Positions 36,176 through 45,850 of a stretch of DNA of 64,000 bases are shown one piece after another. Every line of letters begins with the position of its first letter. Within the stretch, counting starts at the first letter, position 1. The DNA is from Mycobacterium kubicae (lineage in GTDB: Bacteria; Actinomycetota; Actinomycetes; Mycobacteriales; Mycobacteriaceae), in assembly GCF_015689175.1 (NCBI RefSeq), contig NZ_CP065047.1:4402001-4466000 (forward strand), in the 5' to 3' direction. The notes beneath the pieces were generated by a model. The model ran no database searches and was not told the DNA's origin. It saw only the letters and a list, made by a program, of their open reading frames with translations. The position numbers and the translations under genes were made by a program.

Positions 36176-36231
36176 ACACAAAGCACCGTCATCTCCAGGG
36201 ACCGCTGTGACGGATGTGACGGAAGAGCCCC

Positions 36232-36615
36232 CTACAGTTGCGTGACGTCGGTCTGTGACCAATAGGCCTTCATCGCGGTGACCTTGCCCTGGTCGTCGAA
36301 GACCATGGTCTCGATGGGTTCGATCCGCATCTTGTGATCGCCGGCGGTGATCGTCAGCCGGAAGTGAAAAGCCGCCTCGTTGCCGGAGACCCGCAGCGTC
36401 ACCAACTCGCACTTGCGCTCGACGCCGGTGACCGCGGAGTAGAAGCCGGCGATGGCGCGGCTGCCGATGTGCACCTCTCCCCCGACGGGATCCTCCAGCG
36501 TGGCGTCCTCGGCGTAGAAGGCGGCCAATTCGTCCGGGCTGCCGTTGGTCACCGCGTCGATGTAGCGGTGAACCGTGTCGGTGATCGCTTGGGTCCTCGC
36601 GGCGGCATTCGGCAT
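36232..36615 (-). CDS. SnoaL-like/ketosteroid isomerase-like NTF2-fold protein
   Basis: 127 residues from ATG 36615. NTF2 cone fold: VHRYIDAVTNGSPDELAAFYAEDATLEDPVGGE carries the Tyr and Asp pair seen in steroid delta-isomerases, and IEPIETMVFDDQGKVTAMKAYWSQ is the closing strand with an acidic residue near the second catalytic position. It could isomerise steroids or another small lipid. Next to the thioredoxin-domain gene (13-base gap from its start side is absent: that gene ends at 36629, upstream on this strand), so it may be the last cistron of the mca run. Confidence 0.82.
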   Translation of the reverse strand: MPNAAARTQAITDTVHRYIDAVTNGSPDELAAFYAEDATLEDPVGGEVHIGSRAIAGFYSAVTGVERKCELVTLRVSGNEAAFHFRLTITAGDHKMRIEPIETMVFDDQGKVTAMKAYWSQTDVTQL

Positions 36616-36628
36616 GTGACGCACGCTA

Positions 36629-38641
36629 CTACGCGGGCACGTCCAGGGCGGTCGCGAGTTGCTCCGCGGTGGTCACCGGCAGGTCGCAGACCCTGCCCCG
36701 GCAGACGTAGGCGGCATCGGCCCCGGCCACCCGGTCCCTCCCGGCCAGCAGCGTCGACGAGTCGAGCTCGCCGCCCACCACGATCGCCCCACCCGGCGCC
36801 AGCCGGCGCGCGGCGGCCAACAACGGCGACTGCGACGCGTCACCGGCCACCGCGATCTGCAGCGGTCCACGCACCGCGGCTTCGGCGACGGCCAGCCAGT
36901 GTCCGGCCGAGCGCGGCGCGCGGGCCAGCAGCACCGAATGCGCGTGCAACGTCTCCCCGGCCAGCCGCAGATAGCGCTCGGCGCGGTCCTCGTCGACCAG
37001 GTGGGCGGCCGTCAGCAAGGCTTCGGCGATCGACGAGGCACCCGACGGCGTCGCCCCGTCCATCGGATCGGCGGGCCGCAGCACCAACTGCTCGGCGTCG
37101 TCGGCGGTGTCGAACCAGCGGCCCGGGTTGTCGGCGTCGCCGAAATGCTGCACCGCGGTGTCCAGCAACCCGGTTGCCGCATCGAGCCAGCCCGCGTCGG
37201 CGGTGAGCTGATAGAGCGTCAACAGCCCGGTGGCCAGCATCGCGTGGTCCTCGAGGATGGCGGCGCTGTCCCCGACCACTCCGCCCAGGCTGGCCCGCCG
37301 CAGCCGGCCGTCGACGACATGCGCGTCCAGCAGCGCGCCGGCACACCGCTGCGCGGCCACAGCCAGCCCCGGCTCACCCAGGGCCACGCCGGCCTCGGCG
37401 AGCGCGGTGATCGCCAACCCGTTCCACGCCGTGACGACCTTGTCGTCGCGTCCGGGCTGAACGCGGGTGCGCCGGGCGGCCAGCAGCTGCGCGCGGACGC
37501 GCTCCAGGCGAGCCGGGTCGTCGGGCTCGGTGAGCAACTGCAGCACCGACGTCCCGTGTTCGAAGGTGCCGGTCCGGGTGACGTTGAAAACCGTTGCCGC
37601 CCAACGTCCGTCATCGACACCGAGCACTTCGCTCAATTGCGCCGGCGTCCACACATATGTCGAGCCCTCGCGACCGGCGGCATCGGCGTCCAGCGATGAG
37701 GTGAACAGGTCGCCGTCGGCCAGTTCGTCGAGCAGGAATTGGGCGGTCTGTGCGGTGACCCGCCGCGCCAGCGCATCTGTGGTGCGCCGGGCCCAATGCG
37801 CGTAGGCGCGCAGCAGCAGGGCGTTGTCGTACAGCATCTTCTCGAAATGCGGTACCACCCAAGCATTGTCGACGCTGTAGCGGGCGAAGCCGCCGGCGAG
37901 TTGGTCGTAGATGCCGCCGCGGGCCATGGCGGCGCCGGTGCGGGTGACCGCGTCGAGCGCCGCTGGCGAACCGGTGCGCTCGTAGTGGCGCAACAGCGCC
38001 TCGAGCAACGCCGACGGGGGAAACTTGGGCGCCGTGCCGAATCCGCCGCGGGCGGTGTCTTGGTCGCGCAGCACGGCGGCGACGGCGTGGTCGCATAGTT
38101 CTGCCGCCACCTCGGGGCCGCCGCCGGGCAGTCCGGCGGCCATCGAGCGCAATTCGCCGGCGATGTGGTCCGAGGCTTCCTCAACTTCCTCGCGGCGCTG
38201 CAGCCAGGTGTCGGAGACCGCCGAGAGTAGTTGCAAGAATTGCTCTTTGGGGTAGTAGGTGCCGCAGTAGAAGGGGCGGCCGTCGGGGGTGAGGAAGCAT
38301 GTCATCGGCCAACCGCCGTGCCCGGTGAGCGCGACGGTGGCGTTCATGTACACCGAATCGATGTCCGGCCTCTCCTCGCGGTCCACCTTGATGCAGACGA
38401 ACCCCGCGTTCATGGCCGCGGCGACCTCGTCGTCGGCGAACGATTCGTGGGCCATGACGTGACACCAGTGGCATGCCGCGTACCCGATGGACAGCAGGAT
38501 CGGCAGATCCCGCGCGGCCGCGTCGGCCAACGCCTGGGGTGTCCACTGCTGCCAATGCACCGGGTTGTCGGCGTGCTGGCGAAGATACGGGCTGGTGGCC
38601 AGTCCGAGGGTGTTGCTGCCGGCGGCGTCAGCCGGGCTCAT
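36629..38641 (-). CDS. DUF255 thioredoxin-like / six-hairpin glycosidase-like protein (YyaL family, Rv1084-like)
   Basis: 670 residues from ATG 38641. N-terminal thioredoxin fold (about 10-175) with the redox-type [12 protein letters not shown] motif, followed by an (alpha/alpha)6 barrel related to N-acylglucosamine epimerases ([51 protein letters not shown]). Widely conserved, function unsettled. Its start lies 14 bases inside the preceding Rv1083-like gene, so translation is coupled; an upstream in-frame start at 38695 is less likely. Confidence 0.88.
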   Translation of the reverse strand: MSPADAAGSNTLGLATSPYLRQHADNPVHWQQWTPQALADAAARDLPILLSIGYAACHWCHVMAHESFADDEVAAAMNAGFVCIKVDREERPDIDSVYMNATVALTGHGGWPMTCFLTPDGRPFYCGTYYPKEQFLQLLSAVSDTWLQRREEVEEASDHIAGELRSMAAGLPGGGPEVAAELCDHAVAAVLRDQDTARGGFGTAPKFPPSALLEALLRHYERTGSPAALDAVTRTGAAMARGGIYDQLAGGFARYSVDNAWVVPHFEKMLYDNALLLRAYAHWARRTTDALARRVTAQTAQFLLDELADGDLFTSSLDADAAGREGSTYVWTPAQLSEVLGVDDGRWAATVFNVTRTGTFEHGTSVLQLLTEPDDPARLERVRAQLLAARRTRVQPGRDDKVVTAWNGLAITALAEAGVALGEPGLAVAAQRCAGALLDAHVVDGRLRRASLGGVVGDSAAILEDHAMLATGLLTLYQLTADAGWLDAATGLLDTAVQHFGDADNPGRWFDTADDAEQLVLRPADPMDGATPSGASSIAEALLTAAHLVDEDRAERYLRLAGETLHAHSVLLARAPRSAGHWLAVAEAAVRGPLQIAVAGDASQSPLLAAARRLAPGGAIVVGGELDSSTLLAGRDRVAGADAAYVCRGRVCDLPVTTAEQLATALDVPA

Positions 38642-38927
38642 CGGCGCGTCCGGGGGGTCGAGCCGGTCCGCTGCGGCCGGAGCCGGGACCCTCATCTTCG
38701 GGGTCGACGACGTCGGTGCCTTCGTCGGCGGCCTGGTCGGGTTCGGGGTGCTGGCGATCGAACGATTCCGGCACCTTCTTGAGTTGGCGGTTCATCGAGC
38801 GCAGCAGAAGCAGCGTCGCGATCACCAACACGATGACTACCAGCAGCCCCAGCGGACTGGCCTTGCCGAAATCCGGGCCGGTGTTACGCGGTTCGTCAGC
38901 AATCACGCTGAGCAGAAGGTGGTTCAT
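38628..38927 (-). CDS. small membrane protein (Rv1083-like)
   Basis: 99 residues. One membrane helix (about 25-43; [18 protein letters not shown]) after a short extracytoplasmic start, then [14 protein letters not shown] and a charged, Pro-rich tail. The ATG at 38927 overlaps the mca stop (ATGA, 38924-38927) and its own end overlaps the next gene by 14 bases, so mca, this gene and the DUF255 gene are one coupled operon. Function unknown; conserved association with mycothiol amidase is the only clue. Confidence 0.85.
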   Translation of the reverse strand: MNHLLLSVIADEPRNTGPDFGKASPLGLLVVIVLVIATLLLLRSMNRQLKKVPESFDRQHPEPDQAADEGTDVVDPEDEGPGSGRSGPARPPGRADEPG

Positions 38928-39796
38928 TGGCCGGGCTCGATCCCGGCGAACAGGTCGGTTTCGGGCAGTTGGATCGGCACGCGGGAACGAGCCAGCTCGA
39001 ATTCCTCGGTGGGCCACAGCCGCTCCTGCCAGGACAGCGGTGCGGCGAAGAATTCGGCGTTCGGGTCGATCTGGGTGGCGTGCGCGCGCAGCGCGTCGTC
39101 GCGTTGGCTGAAGTACGCCGAGCACTCGACGCGCGTGGTGACGCGCCGCTCGAAGAAGTCGTGGTCGGGAGGCCAGCGCTCGAGCCACTTGCCGAACGGG
39201 CCCTCCTGGCCGTGCTTGGCGAATTCGTCCTGCAGCAACTGCATCCGTGCCCGCAGGAAGCCGTGGACGTAGTAGAGCTTGGACACGGTCCACGGGGCAC
39301 CGGCGTCCGGGAAGCGGCGGTAGTCGCCGGCCGCTTCGTAGGCGGCGACCGAAACCTCGTGGCAGCGGATGTGGTCGGGGTGTGGATACCCGCCGTTCTC
39401 GTCGTAAGTGATCATCACGTGCGGCTGAAACTCGCGGACCACGCGCACCAGCGCCTCGCTGGACTCTTCCAGCGGCACCAGCGCGAAACACCCTTCCGGG
39501 AGGGGCGGTGGCGGGTCGCCCTTGGGCAATCCGGAGTCGACGAATCCCAGCCAGGTGTGCTCGACGCCGAGGATCTCGGCCGCCTTGGCCATCTCGTCGC
39601 GGCGGATCTCCGCCATGTGCTCCAAGACGTCGGGCAGGTCCATCGCCGGGTTGAGGATGTCCCCGCGTTCGCCGCCGGTCAGCGTCACCACCATGACGCG
39701 ATGACCCTCGTCGGCGTACCGCGCCAGGGTCGCAGCCCCCTTGCTGGACTCGTCATCGGGGTGGGCATGCACCGCCATCAACCGCAGTTTGCTCAC
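38924..39796 (-). CDS. mca: mycothiol S-conjugate amidase
   Basis: 290 residues. Zinc amidase that cleaves mycothiol S-conjugates to release mercapturic acids for export, detoxifying electrophiles and antibiotics. LmbE-type fold: VHAHPDDES (His-12 and Asp-15 zinc ligands, Asp-14 base), [16 protein letters not shown] and [11 protein letters not shown] supplying the third ligand. Start GTG at 39796 with GGGAG just upstream. Mycothiol use confirms an actinobacterial host. Confidence 0.96.
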   Translation of the reverse strand: MSKLRLMAVHAHPDDESSKGAATLARYADEGHRVMVVTLTGGERGDILNPAMDLPDVLEHMAEIRRDEMAKAAEILGVEHTWLGFVDSGLPKGDPPPPLPEGCFALVPLEESSEALVRVVREFQPHVMITYDENGGYPHPDHIRCHEVSVAAYEAAGDYRRFPDAGAPWTVSKLYYVHGFLRARMQLLQDEFAKHGQEGPFGKWLERWPPDHDFFERRVTTRVECSAYFSQRDDALRAHATQIDPNAEFFAAPLSWQERLWPTEEFELARSRVPIQLPETDLFAGIEPGQ

Positions 39797-39885
39797 GTGC
39801 TCCCTTTGTCTGTTTTGCTGCCGTCCCCGAGCCTATGGGTCGCCCCTATAATTCCAGTTCTCAGATACCCCGCAATTACCCAGGC

Positions 39886-40332
39886 ATGACAGAAGACATG
39901 ACGCACAGTCCCCTCGAGCGGCCCGAGGCCCGCTACGGGCGCACGCGGATGTCGGCTGCTTCGCGGCGCGGCGTCCTCATCGTGCTCGGGGTACTGATCG
40001 TCGGCGGCGCTCTTCTGGTGGCCGTCGTCGGCTATCAGCGGACCGCCACCGAGCCGGTCTCGGGCACGCTGGCCGGTTACCAGCTGATCGACGACGAGAC
40101 GGCGTCGGTGACCATCACGGTGACCCGCTCGGATCCGTCGCGCCCGGTGGCCTGCATCGTGCGGGTGCGGTCCAAAGACGGCAGCGAGACCGGTCGCCGG
40201 GAGGTGCTGGTGGCGCCGGCGAGTCAGCGCACCGTTCAGGTGACGACGACGGTGAAATCCAGCAAGCCGCCTGCGGTGGCGGACATCTATGGCTGCGGCA
40301 CGGACGTTCCTGGCTACCTGCGCTCCCCCTGA
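39886..40332 (+). CDS. DUF4307 single-pass membrane protein (Rv1081c-like)
   Basis: 148 residues from ATG 39886 (MTEDMTHSPLERPEARYG). One membrane helix (about 31-52; GVLIVLGVLIVGGALLVAVVGY) and an extracytoplasmic beta domain (ASVTITVTRSDPSRPVACIVRVRSKDG to CGTDVPGYLRSP) with two cysteines. Divergent from mca and just upstream of greA, as in other mycobacteria. Function unknown. Confidence 0.85.
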   Translation: MTEDMTHSPLERPEARYGRTRMSAASRRGVLIVLGVLIVGGALLVAVVGYQRTATEPVSGTLAGYQLIDDETASVTITVTRSDPSRPVACIVRVRSKDGSETGRREVLVAPASQRTVQVTTTVKSSKPPAVADIYGCGTDVPGYLRSP

Positions 40333-40388
40333 GCCCGCTAACAAACGCCGAGCAGGGGATATGCTGTCATCCCGAGTTTGCGCGGTGG

Positions 40389-40428
40389 TAACATAGATGA
40401 ATGCACGGTCCTGATCGGGACCGTGTAT
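40389..40428 (+). promoter_or_regulatory. greA promoter -10 and 5'-terminal leader hairpin
   Basis: TAACAT (40389-40394) fits a -10 box and places transcription start near 40401. From exactly there, 40401-40411 and 40418-40428 form an 11-bp stem (one G-T pair; core CACGGTCC/GGACCGTG) with loop TGATCG, so the message would start with a hairpin, followed by about 125 untranslated bases before greA. No U-tract follows, so it is not a typical terminator. Confidence 0.5.
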
Positions 40429-40555
40429 TGCTGCATTAGAGGCCGTGAGCAGGACGAAGTGGCAGCACCTGAGGGTGGGGGCCCACATATTCCCGACAAC
40501 GGGATCACATACTTGCGCGAATCCGCGACACCAACAGAACAAGGAGCACGACGAG

Positions 40556-41050
40556 ATGACGGATACTCAGGTGACCTGGTTGACACAGGAGTCACATGAC
40601 CGGCTCAAGGCCGAGCTCGACCAGCTGATCGCCAATCGTCCGGTCATCGCCGCCGAAATCAACGACCGCCGCGAAGAAGGCGACCTGCGGGAAAACGGTG
40701 GCTACCACGCCGCCCGCGAGGAGCAAGGCCAGCAGGAAGCCCGGATCCGCCAGCTGCAGGATCTGCTCAACAACGCCAAGGTCGGCGAGGCGCCCAAGCA
40801 GTCCGGGGTCGCGCTGCCCGGTTCGGTGGTGAAGGTCTACTACAACGGCGACGAGTCCGACACCGAGACGTTCCTGATCGCGACCCGCCAAGAGGGCGTG
40901 AACGACGGCAAGCTCGAGGTCTACTCCCCCAACTCACCGCTGGGCGGCGCTTTGATCGACGCCAAGGTGGGCGAGACGCGCAGCTACACGGTGCCCAGCG
41001 GCAACACCGTTTCGGTGACCCTGGTCAGCGCCGAGCCGTATCACCCGTAA
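40556..41050 (+). CDS. greA: transcription elongation factor GreA
   Basis: 164 residues, standard. Stimulates the RNA-cleavage activity of stalled RNA polymerase. N-terminal coiled coil (12-75; [25 protein letters not shown]) with the tip acidic pair in [19 protein letters not shown], and a C-terminal FKBP-like domain ending [29 protein letters not shown] at 40541-40546 fixes the ATG at 40556. Long leader with a 5' hairpin precedes it. Confidence 0.97.
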   Translation: MTDTQVTWLTQESHDRLKAELDQLIANRPVIAAEINDRREEGDLRENGGYHAAREEQGQQEARIRQLQDLLNNAKVGEAPKQSGVALPGSVVKVYYNGDESDTETFLIATRQEGVNDGKLEVYSPNSPLGGALIDAKVGETRSYTVPSGNTVSVTLVSAEPYHP

Positions 41051-41123
41051 TCCTCCCGGGCCGCGACTGGGAAGCTGACGACGGCGTGTCCCGTCGGCTG
41101 ATGCACGGTCGGGGAGGGCGCGG

Positions 41124-42287
41124 CTAAGCCAGCGCCTGTTCCAGGTCGGCGAGCAGGTCGGCGACATCCTCGATGCCGACCGACAGCCGCACCAGGTCCT
41201 CGGGCACCTCGAGCTGGGAACCGGCGGTCGACAAGTGCGTCATGGCGCTGGGATGCTCGATCAGCGATTCCACCCCACCCAGCGATTCGGCCAGGATGAA
41301 CAGTTGCGTTCTGGCGCAAAGCTTTTCGGCGGCGCTGCGGCCGCCGCGCATCCGCACCGAGACCATGCCGCCGAAGCTGCTCATCTGCCGCGCGGCGACG
41401 TCATGGCCGGGGTGCGCGGGCAGACCCGGATACAGCACCGTGCTCACCGCCGCGTGTCCGTCCAGGAATTCGGCTACCGCAGCGGCGTTTTCGCTGTGCC
41501 GCTGCATCCGCAGCACCAGCGTCTTCAGGCCGCGCAGCGTCAGGTATGCGTCGAACGGCCCGGGCACCGCGCCAGCCCCGTTCTGCAGGAACGCGAACGC
41601 CTGGTCCAACTCTTCGTCGTTGGTGATCAGCGCACCGCCCACCACGTCGGAGTGACCGCCGATGTACTTGGTGGTGGAGTGCAGCACGATGTCGGCGCCC
41701 AAGGTCAGCGGCTGCTGCGCCGCAGGGGATGCAAACGTGTTGTCCACCAACACCTTTGCCGAGGTATCGGCGCCCAGCTGCGCGATACCCGCGATGTCGG
41801 CGATGGACAGCAGCGGGTTGGTCGGGGTTTCGACCCAGATCAGCCGGGTGCTCGGCGTGATGGCGGCCCGCACCGCATCCAGGTCGGCGAGCGACACCGC
41901 GGTGTAGTCCACACCCCACCCGGTGAAGACCTTGTCGATCAACCGGAAGGTGCCGCCGTAGGCGTCGTCGGGAATGACCACGTGATCGCCGGGCCGCAAG
42001 ATGGCCCGCAACGCACAGTCGGTGGCGCCCATGCCGGAACTGAAGGCGCGTCCGTACCTGCCCTCCTCGACCGCGGCCAGCGCGGTCTCCAAGGCGGCAC
42101 GGGTGGGGTTGCCGGTGCGCGCGTATTCGTAGCCGCCGCGCAACCCTCCGACGCCGTCTTGGGCGAAGGTGCTGCTGGCATAGATCGGCGCGTTGACCGC
42201 GCCGGTGGCCGGGTCGGGGCGAAAACCGGCGTGGATGGCTCGGGTGGCGAGTCCGGTGAATTGCTCGGTGGGGTCTGACGCGCTCAT
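41124..42287 (-). CDS. metB: cystathionine gamma-synthase
   Basis: 387 residues. PLP enzyme of the Cys/Met metabolism family joining an activated homoserine ester with cysteine to cystathionine. Seen: YEYARTGNPTRAALE, SSGMGATDCAL, WVETPTNPLL and the PLP lysine at 207 in VLHSTTKYIGGHSD. Near cbs (43.1-44.5 kb) on the same strand, so both directions of transsulfuration are encoded close together. A homologue could also act as cystathionine gamma-lyase; sequence alone does not separate these with certainty. Confidence 0.93.
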   Translation of the reverse strand: MSASDPTEQFTGLATRAIHAGFRPDPATGAVNAPIYASSTFAQDGVGGLRGGYEYARTGNPTRAALETALAAVEEGRYGRAFSSGMGATDCALRAILRPGDHVVIPDDAYGGTFRLIDKVFTGWGVDYTAVSLADLDAVRAAITPSTRLIWVETPTNPLLSIADIAGIAQLGADTSAKVLVDNTFASPAAQQPLTLGADIVLHSTTKYIGGHSDVVGGALITNDEELDQAFAFLQNGAGAVPGPFDAYLTLRGLKTLVLRMQRHSENAAAVAEFLDGHAAVSTVLYPGLPAHPGHDVAARQMSSFGGMVSVRMRGGRSAAEKLCARTQLFILAESLGGVESLIEHPSAMTHLSTAGSQLEVPEDLVRLSVGIEDVADLLADLEQALA

Positions 42288-42309
42288 CGACAGCCAGCCT
42301 AATAGCGAA

Positions 42310-42343
42310 CGCCGCCCCGGCCGAGTGCACGGCCGGGGCGGCG
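42310..42343 (-). terminator. GC-rich hairpin downstream of pra
   Basis: Perfect 14-bp stem (arm CGCCGCCCCGGCCG, loop AGTGCA) located 11 bases after the pra stop on the minus strand and before metB. No long U-tract, as is common for mycobacterial terminators. Confidence 0.65.
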
Positions 42344-42353
42344 CTTTGCTGAG

Positions 42354-43028
42354 TCAGAGCGGCAAGCAGACCGTCGTCATGATCTTGTCCGCCAAGGTTT
42401 GCCGTTTGGCGTCCCAGAGCGGAAACAGGAATCCGATGTAGCAGATGATCGCGTCGACGACGTGGGCCAGCTGGCGCACGACGGACATGCCGAATCCCAG
42501 CGGCTCGCCGGTGGTTTCGCTGACCACTTTGAACTTCAGCACCGACTTGCCGATGCTCGACCCGGTGGTGCCCTGCCGGTAGCCGAAGTTCCAGACCAGA
42601 TAGGCGATGCCGAGCAGGGTCAGCAGCCACTGCGCCAGCTGCCCGATCACCGACGGTTGAGGGCTGCAGTACTGGCTGACTTCGTACGGGCCGACGGAGG
42701 TCACGCAGTTCGAAACCTGTGTGGCCAGCATGATCCCGTAGCCGATGCCGATCAGGGCGGCATACGGGGCCCAGTCGATCAGGGCCGCCAGCACCCGGGT
42801 GAGCCACGGCGTGTAGGACTCCGTCGGCAGGCTGCGGATCGCCGGTCCGGGCGGTGGGGGCGCGTATCCGCCCGAGGACGGCGGGGGCGGCGGGTAGGAG
42901 CCGCCGGGCGGCGGAGGCGGCGGCGGGACCGCACCGCCGCTGGGCGGAAAGGAGGGGGATCCGCTTGCACCGGACGGCGGCTGGGGCGGCGGGGGGTAGG
43001 ACCCGCCGGGCGGCGGCTGATCGGTCAT
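42354..43028 (-). CDS. pra: proline-rich antigen, RDD-domain membrane protein
   Basis: 224 residues. Residues 1-60 are a Pro/Gly/Ser-rich repeat arm (PPPPGGSYPPPP units), followed by an RDD domain with three to four membrane helices: TRVLAALIDWAPYAALIGIGYGI, QLAQWLLTLLGIAYLVWNF, GKSVLKFKVVSETTGEPLGFGMSVVRQL. Homologue of the M. leprae/M. tuberculosis proline-rich antigen (Rv1078). Role unknown. ATG 43028 has GAAAGG six bases away. Lies between cbs and metB as in M. tuberculosis. Confidence 0.92.
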   Translation of the reverse strand: MTDQPPPGGSYPPPPQPPSGASGSPSFPPSGGAVPPPPPPPGGSYPPPPPSSGGYAPPPPGPAIRSLPTESYTPWLTRVLAALIDWAPYAALIGIGYGIMLATQVSNCVTSVGPYEVSQYCSPQPSVIGQLAQWLLTLLGIAYLVWNFGYRQGTTGSSIGKSVLKFKVVSETTGEPLGFGMSVVRQLAHVVDAIICYIGFLFPLWDAKRQTLADKIMTTVCLPL

Positions 43029-43108
43029 CGACAACCTTTCAATCAGGGTTAGCTGAACTAGGCCGCATTACAGTACCGAAGGCCTGCCGAGCGCGTCACG
43101 TGTCCCGA

Positions 43109-44503
43109 TTACCGTCGTCGCGGCGCCTCGGACAGGAATCCCAACAGGTCGTAGCGGGTGATGACGCCGACCGGTTTGCCCTCTTCGACGACCATCAACG
43201 CGTCCCAGTCGCGCAGCGCCTTTCCGGCCGCGCTGACCAGTTCTCCGGCGCCGATCATCGGCAGCGGCGGGCTCATGTGTTGTGATACGGCGTCGGCCAA
43301 TTTGGCGCGACCTTCGAAGACCGCGGAGAGCAACTCGCGTTCCGACACGCTGCCGGCGACCTCACCGGCCATTACCGGCGGCTCCGCGCCGACCACCGGC
43401 ATCTGCGACACCCCGTATTCGCGCAGGATGCCGATGGCGTCGCGCACGGTCTCCGCGGGATGGGTGTGCACCAGATCCGGCAGAGCTCCGGACTTGCGCC
43501 GCAACACATCTCCGACGCTGGATTCCTCGGTGGAGCCGTCGAGTCGGGTGCGCAAGAATCCGTAGGACGACATCCAGGCGTCGTTGAAGATCTTGGACAT
43601 GTAGCCGCGCCCGCCGTCGGGTAGCAGTACGACGACCACCGCGTCAGGCCCGGCTTCCTCGGCCACCTTGATCGCGGCGACCACGGCCATTCCGCACGAC
43701 CCGCCGACCAGCATGGCTTCCTCGCGGGCCAGTCGTCGGGTCATCTCGAACGAGTCGGAATCGGACACCGCGATGATCTCGTCGGGTACCGACGGGTCGT
43801 AGGCCGCCGGCCAGAAGTCTTCACCGACCCCTTCCACCAGATAGGGGCGGCCGGTGCCGCCCGAGTACACCGAACCTTCCGGGTCGGCGCCGATGATGCG
43901 TACGGCTCCGCCGGAAACCTCTTTGAGGTAGCGGCCCGCGCCGGTGATGGTGCCGCCGGTGCCGATGCCGGCGACGAAGTGGGTGATCTTGCCGTCGGTG
44001 TCGGCCCAGATCTCCGGGCCGGTGCTGGCGTAGTGGCTGGCCGGGCCCTGCGGGTTGGCGTACTGGTCAGGCTTCCAAGCCCCGTCGATCTCGGTGACCA
44101 GCCGGTCGGACACGCTGTAGTAACTGTCCGGATCGCTGGGCGGTACCGCCGTCGGGCACACCACTACCTCCGCGCCATAGGCGCGCAACACATTTCGTTT
44201 GTCCTCGCTGACCTTGTCCGGGCAGACGAACACGCACTTGTAGCCGCGGCGCTGGGCGACCAGCGCCAAGCCGACGCCGGTGTTGCCGGAGGTGGGCTCG
44301 ACGATGGTGCCACCGGGGCGCAATTGGCCGCTGGCCTCGGCGGCTTCGATCATCCGCTCGGCGATGCGGTCCTTGGAGCTGCCACCCGGGTTGAGGTACT
44401 CGACTTTCGCGGCGACGATGCCCGCCCCCTCGGGGACGACGGAGGTCAGCCGAACCAGGGGCGTGCCGCCGATGAGGTCACTGATGTGCTGGGCGATCCG
44501 CAT
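43109..44503 (-). CDS. cbs: cystathionine beta-synthase
   Basis: 464 residues. PLP-dependent condensation of homocysteine with serine to cystathionine. Catalytic fold with PLP Lys-44 in NPGGSSKDRI, EPTSGNTGVGLA, and GIGTGGTITGAGRYL phosphate loop; two CBS regulatory domains at about 335-460 (TVRDAIGILREYGVSQMPVV, GKALRDWDALMVVEEGKPVGVITRYDLL). Tandem CBS motifs suggest control by S-adenosylmethionine or nucleotide. Upstream of pra and metB on the same strand. Confidence 0.95.
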   Translation of the reverse strand: MRIAQHISDLIGGTPLVRLTSVVPEGAGIVAAKVEYLNPGGSSKDRIAERMIEAAEASGQLRPGGTIVEPTSGNTGVGLALVAQRRGYKCVFVCPDKVSEDKRNVLRAYGAEVVVCPTAVPPSDPDSYYSVSDRLVTEIDGAWKPDQYANPQGPASHYASTGPEIWADTDGKITHFVAGIGTGGTITGAGRYLKEVSGGAVRIIGADPEGSVYSGGTGRPYLVEGVGEDFWPAAYDPSVPDEIIAVSDSDSFEMTRRLAREEAMLVGGSCGMAVVAAIKVAEEAGPDAVVVVLLPDGGRGYMSKIFNDAWMSSYGFLRTRLDGSTEESSVGDVLRRKSGALPDLVHTHPAETVRDAIGILREYGVSQMPVVGAEPPVMAGEVAGSVSERELLSAVFEGRAKLADAVSQHMSPPLPMIGAGELVSAAGKALRDWDALMVVEEGKPVGVITRYDLLGFLSEAPRRR

Positions 44504-44551
44504 GCATTCATCGTCTCAGGCGCTACCAAGCCGCGCACACCCCGCTCAGGA

Positions 44552-45619
44552 CTAACCGGTGGCCTCGCGGATGTACTCACCGATCTGACGCAGCGAACGG
44601 ATGGCCTCGGGCAGCATCGGCGCGGCGACCTGGAAGTCGTGCACCTGTCCGGGCCAGACGCGCACCTCGGCCGGTACCCCGGCTGCGGCCAGTCGGCGAG
44701 CGGCCAACTGCGCGTCGTGCAACAGGACCTCCGAACCCGACACGTGGATCAGCGTCCGCGGCAGCCCCGGCCGGATGTGCTCCAACGGCTCGTAAATCTT
44801 TTCCGGTTCGCCGTTCACCTTATTTTTTGCGGCGGCGCTAGCAACCAACTCACCCAGAGCGTCGAACGCCCGGGCAGAAAACATCGCGTCGCTTTTTATG
44901 TTGGGATGGGCTTGCTTGTCTTCCTTTGCCAGTTGCAGCAAGGGCGAGATTGCCACCAATGCGGCCGGCTCTTCACCTTGGTCCTGTAACCGCTGCGCCA
45001 GCGCCAATGCGAGATATCCGCCGGCGGAGTCACCCGCCAACACAATTTGCTCTGGGTCATAACCCAGCTCCCGCAGCCAGCGGTAGCCGTCGTGGCAGTC
45101 GTCCAAAGCCATGCCGATCGAATGCTTGGGCATCAACCGGTAGTTGACTACCAATACCGGCGCGTCAGCAAACTTCGAGAGCAACTCGACCAGTCGACCG
45201 TGCGAGTTTGCTCCACAGGTCAGGAACGCACCGCCGTGCAGGTAGAGAACCACTCGCCGGGTGCCGTCCGCGGGCAGTACACCAGCCGCGCGCACCAACT
45301 GCGCCGCTGCGTGCGGCAGCTTGACGGTGGCTCGCACGCCGGTGGTGGCGGGCAGCAGGACTTTGGCGGCGTGATCGATCAGACCCCACGGATAGGGCAG
45401 GTGCGGGACGTAGCTGCCGACCGAAAGAACCGGTCGTATGGTGAATCGCGAAGCCAGCGTAGCTAACCGCGCAGCAACGCTGGGCCCAGACTCGACGACC
45501 TCGACTGGGGCGCCGTCACTGATGGCGAATCTGCGTGACTCAAGTCTACGAGCCTTGAGCGCATCGCGCGGACGAATGGCAACTCTGGGCGAGCCGGATA
45601 CCTTACTGGGTGCAGTCAT
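44552..45619 (-). CDS. lipU: lipase/esterase of the hormone-sensitive lipase family
   Basis: 355 residues. HSL motif YLHGGAFLTCG for the oxyanion hole, nucleophile in VLAGDSAGGYLA, and His in GQVHDFQVAAP. Hydrolyses short-chain esters; may act on storage lipid. ATG 45619 with GGAAG nearby; M. tuberculosis LipU is annotated shorter, corresponding to a start around the ASRFTIRPVLSVGSYVP segment, so the first 55 residues are less certain. Confidence 0.88.
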   Translation of the reverse strand: MTAPSKVSGSPRVAIRPRDALKARRLESRRFAISDGAPVEVVESGPSVAARLATLASRFTIRPVLSVGSYVPHLPYPWGLIDHAAKVLLPATTGVRATVKLPHAAAQLVRAAGVLPADGTRRVVLYLHGGAFLTCGANSHGRLVELLSKFADAPVLVVNYRLMPKHSIGMALDDCHDGYRWLRELGYDPEQIVLAGDSAGGYLALALAQRLQDQGEEPAALVAISPLLQLAKEDKQAHPNIKSDAMFSARAFDALGELVASAAAKNKVNGEPEKIYEPLEHIRPGLPRTLIHVSGSEVLLHDAQLAARRLAAAGVPAEVRVWPGQVHDFQVAAPMLPEAIRSLRQIGEYIREATG

Positions 45620-45837
45620 GCTCAACACTTCCTACGCCTTTGTAGTCCGATACAGCATGTGACGAAGTGGCTGAGCGTTCAGTTCACCCGTCACACCGAA
45701 GTGTTCAGCCGCCTCGCGAACTTAGCTTGACAGTCCTATTGCGTTTCAACGTTCGCAGAATCCGTTTCGATACCACATTTGATCCACACCGTAACTCCTT
45801 TGTTTCTCAGCTACCCACGAAATGGGAACAACCGTCC

Positions 45838-45843
45838 TAAACT
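45838..45843 (+). promoter_or_regulatory. candidate -10 box for leaderless SGNH hydrolase mRNA
   Basis: TAAACT seven bases before the GTG at 45851, the TANNNT spacing typical of mycobacterial leaderless transcripts; no ribosome-binding site is present. Confidence 0.5.
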
Positions 45844-45850
45844 GTTTTCT

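Noticed and set aside
36232..36615. SnoaL-like gene as a KstR-regulated steroid isomerase partner of 3-beta-HSD
   Set aside because: No KstR-type motif was seen near its start, and the 3-beta-HSD lies 21 kb away; a steroid role remains unproven.
40389..40428. greA leader hairpin as a transcription terminator
   Set aside because: No U-rich tract follows, and it sits at the predicted 5' end of the transcript.
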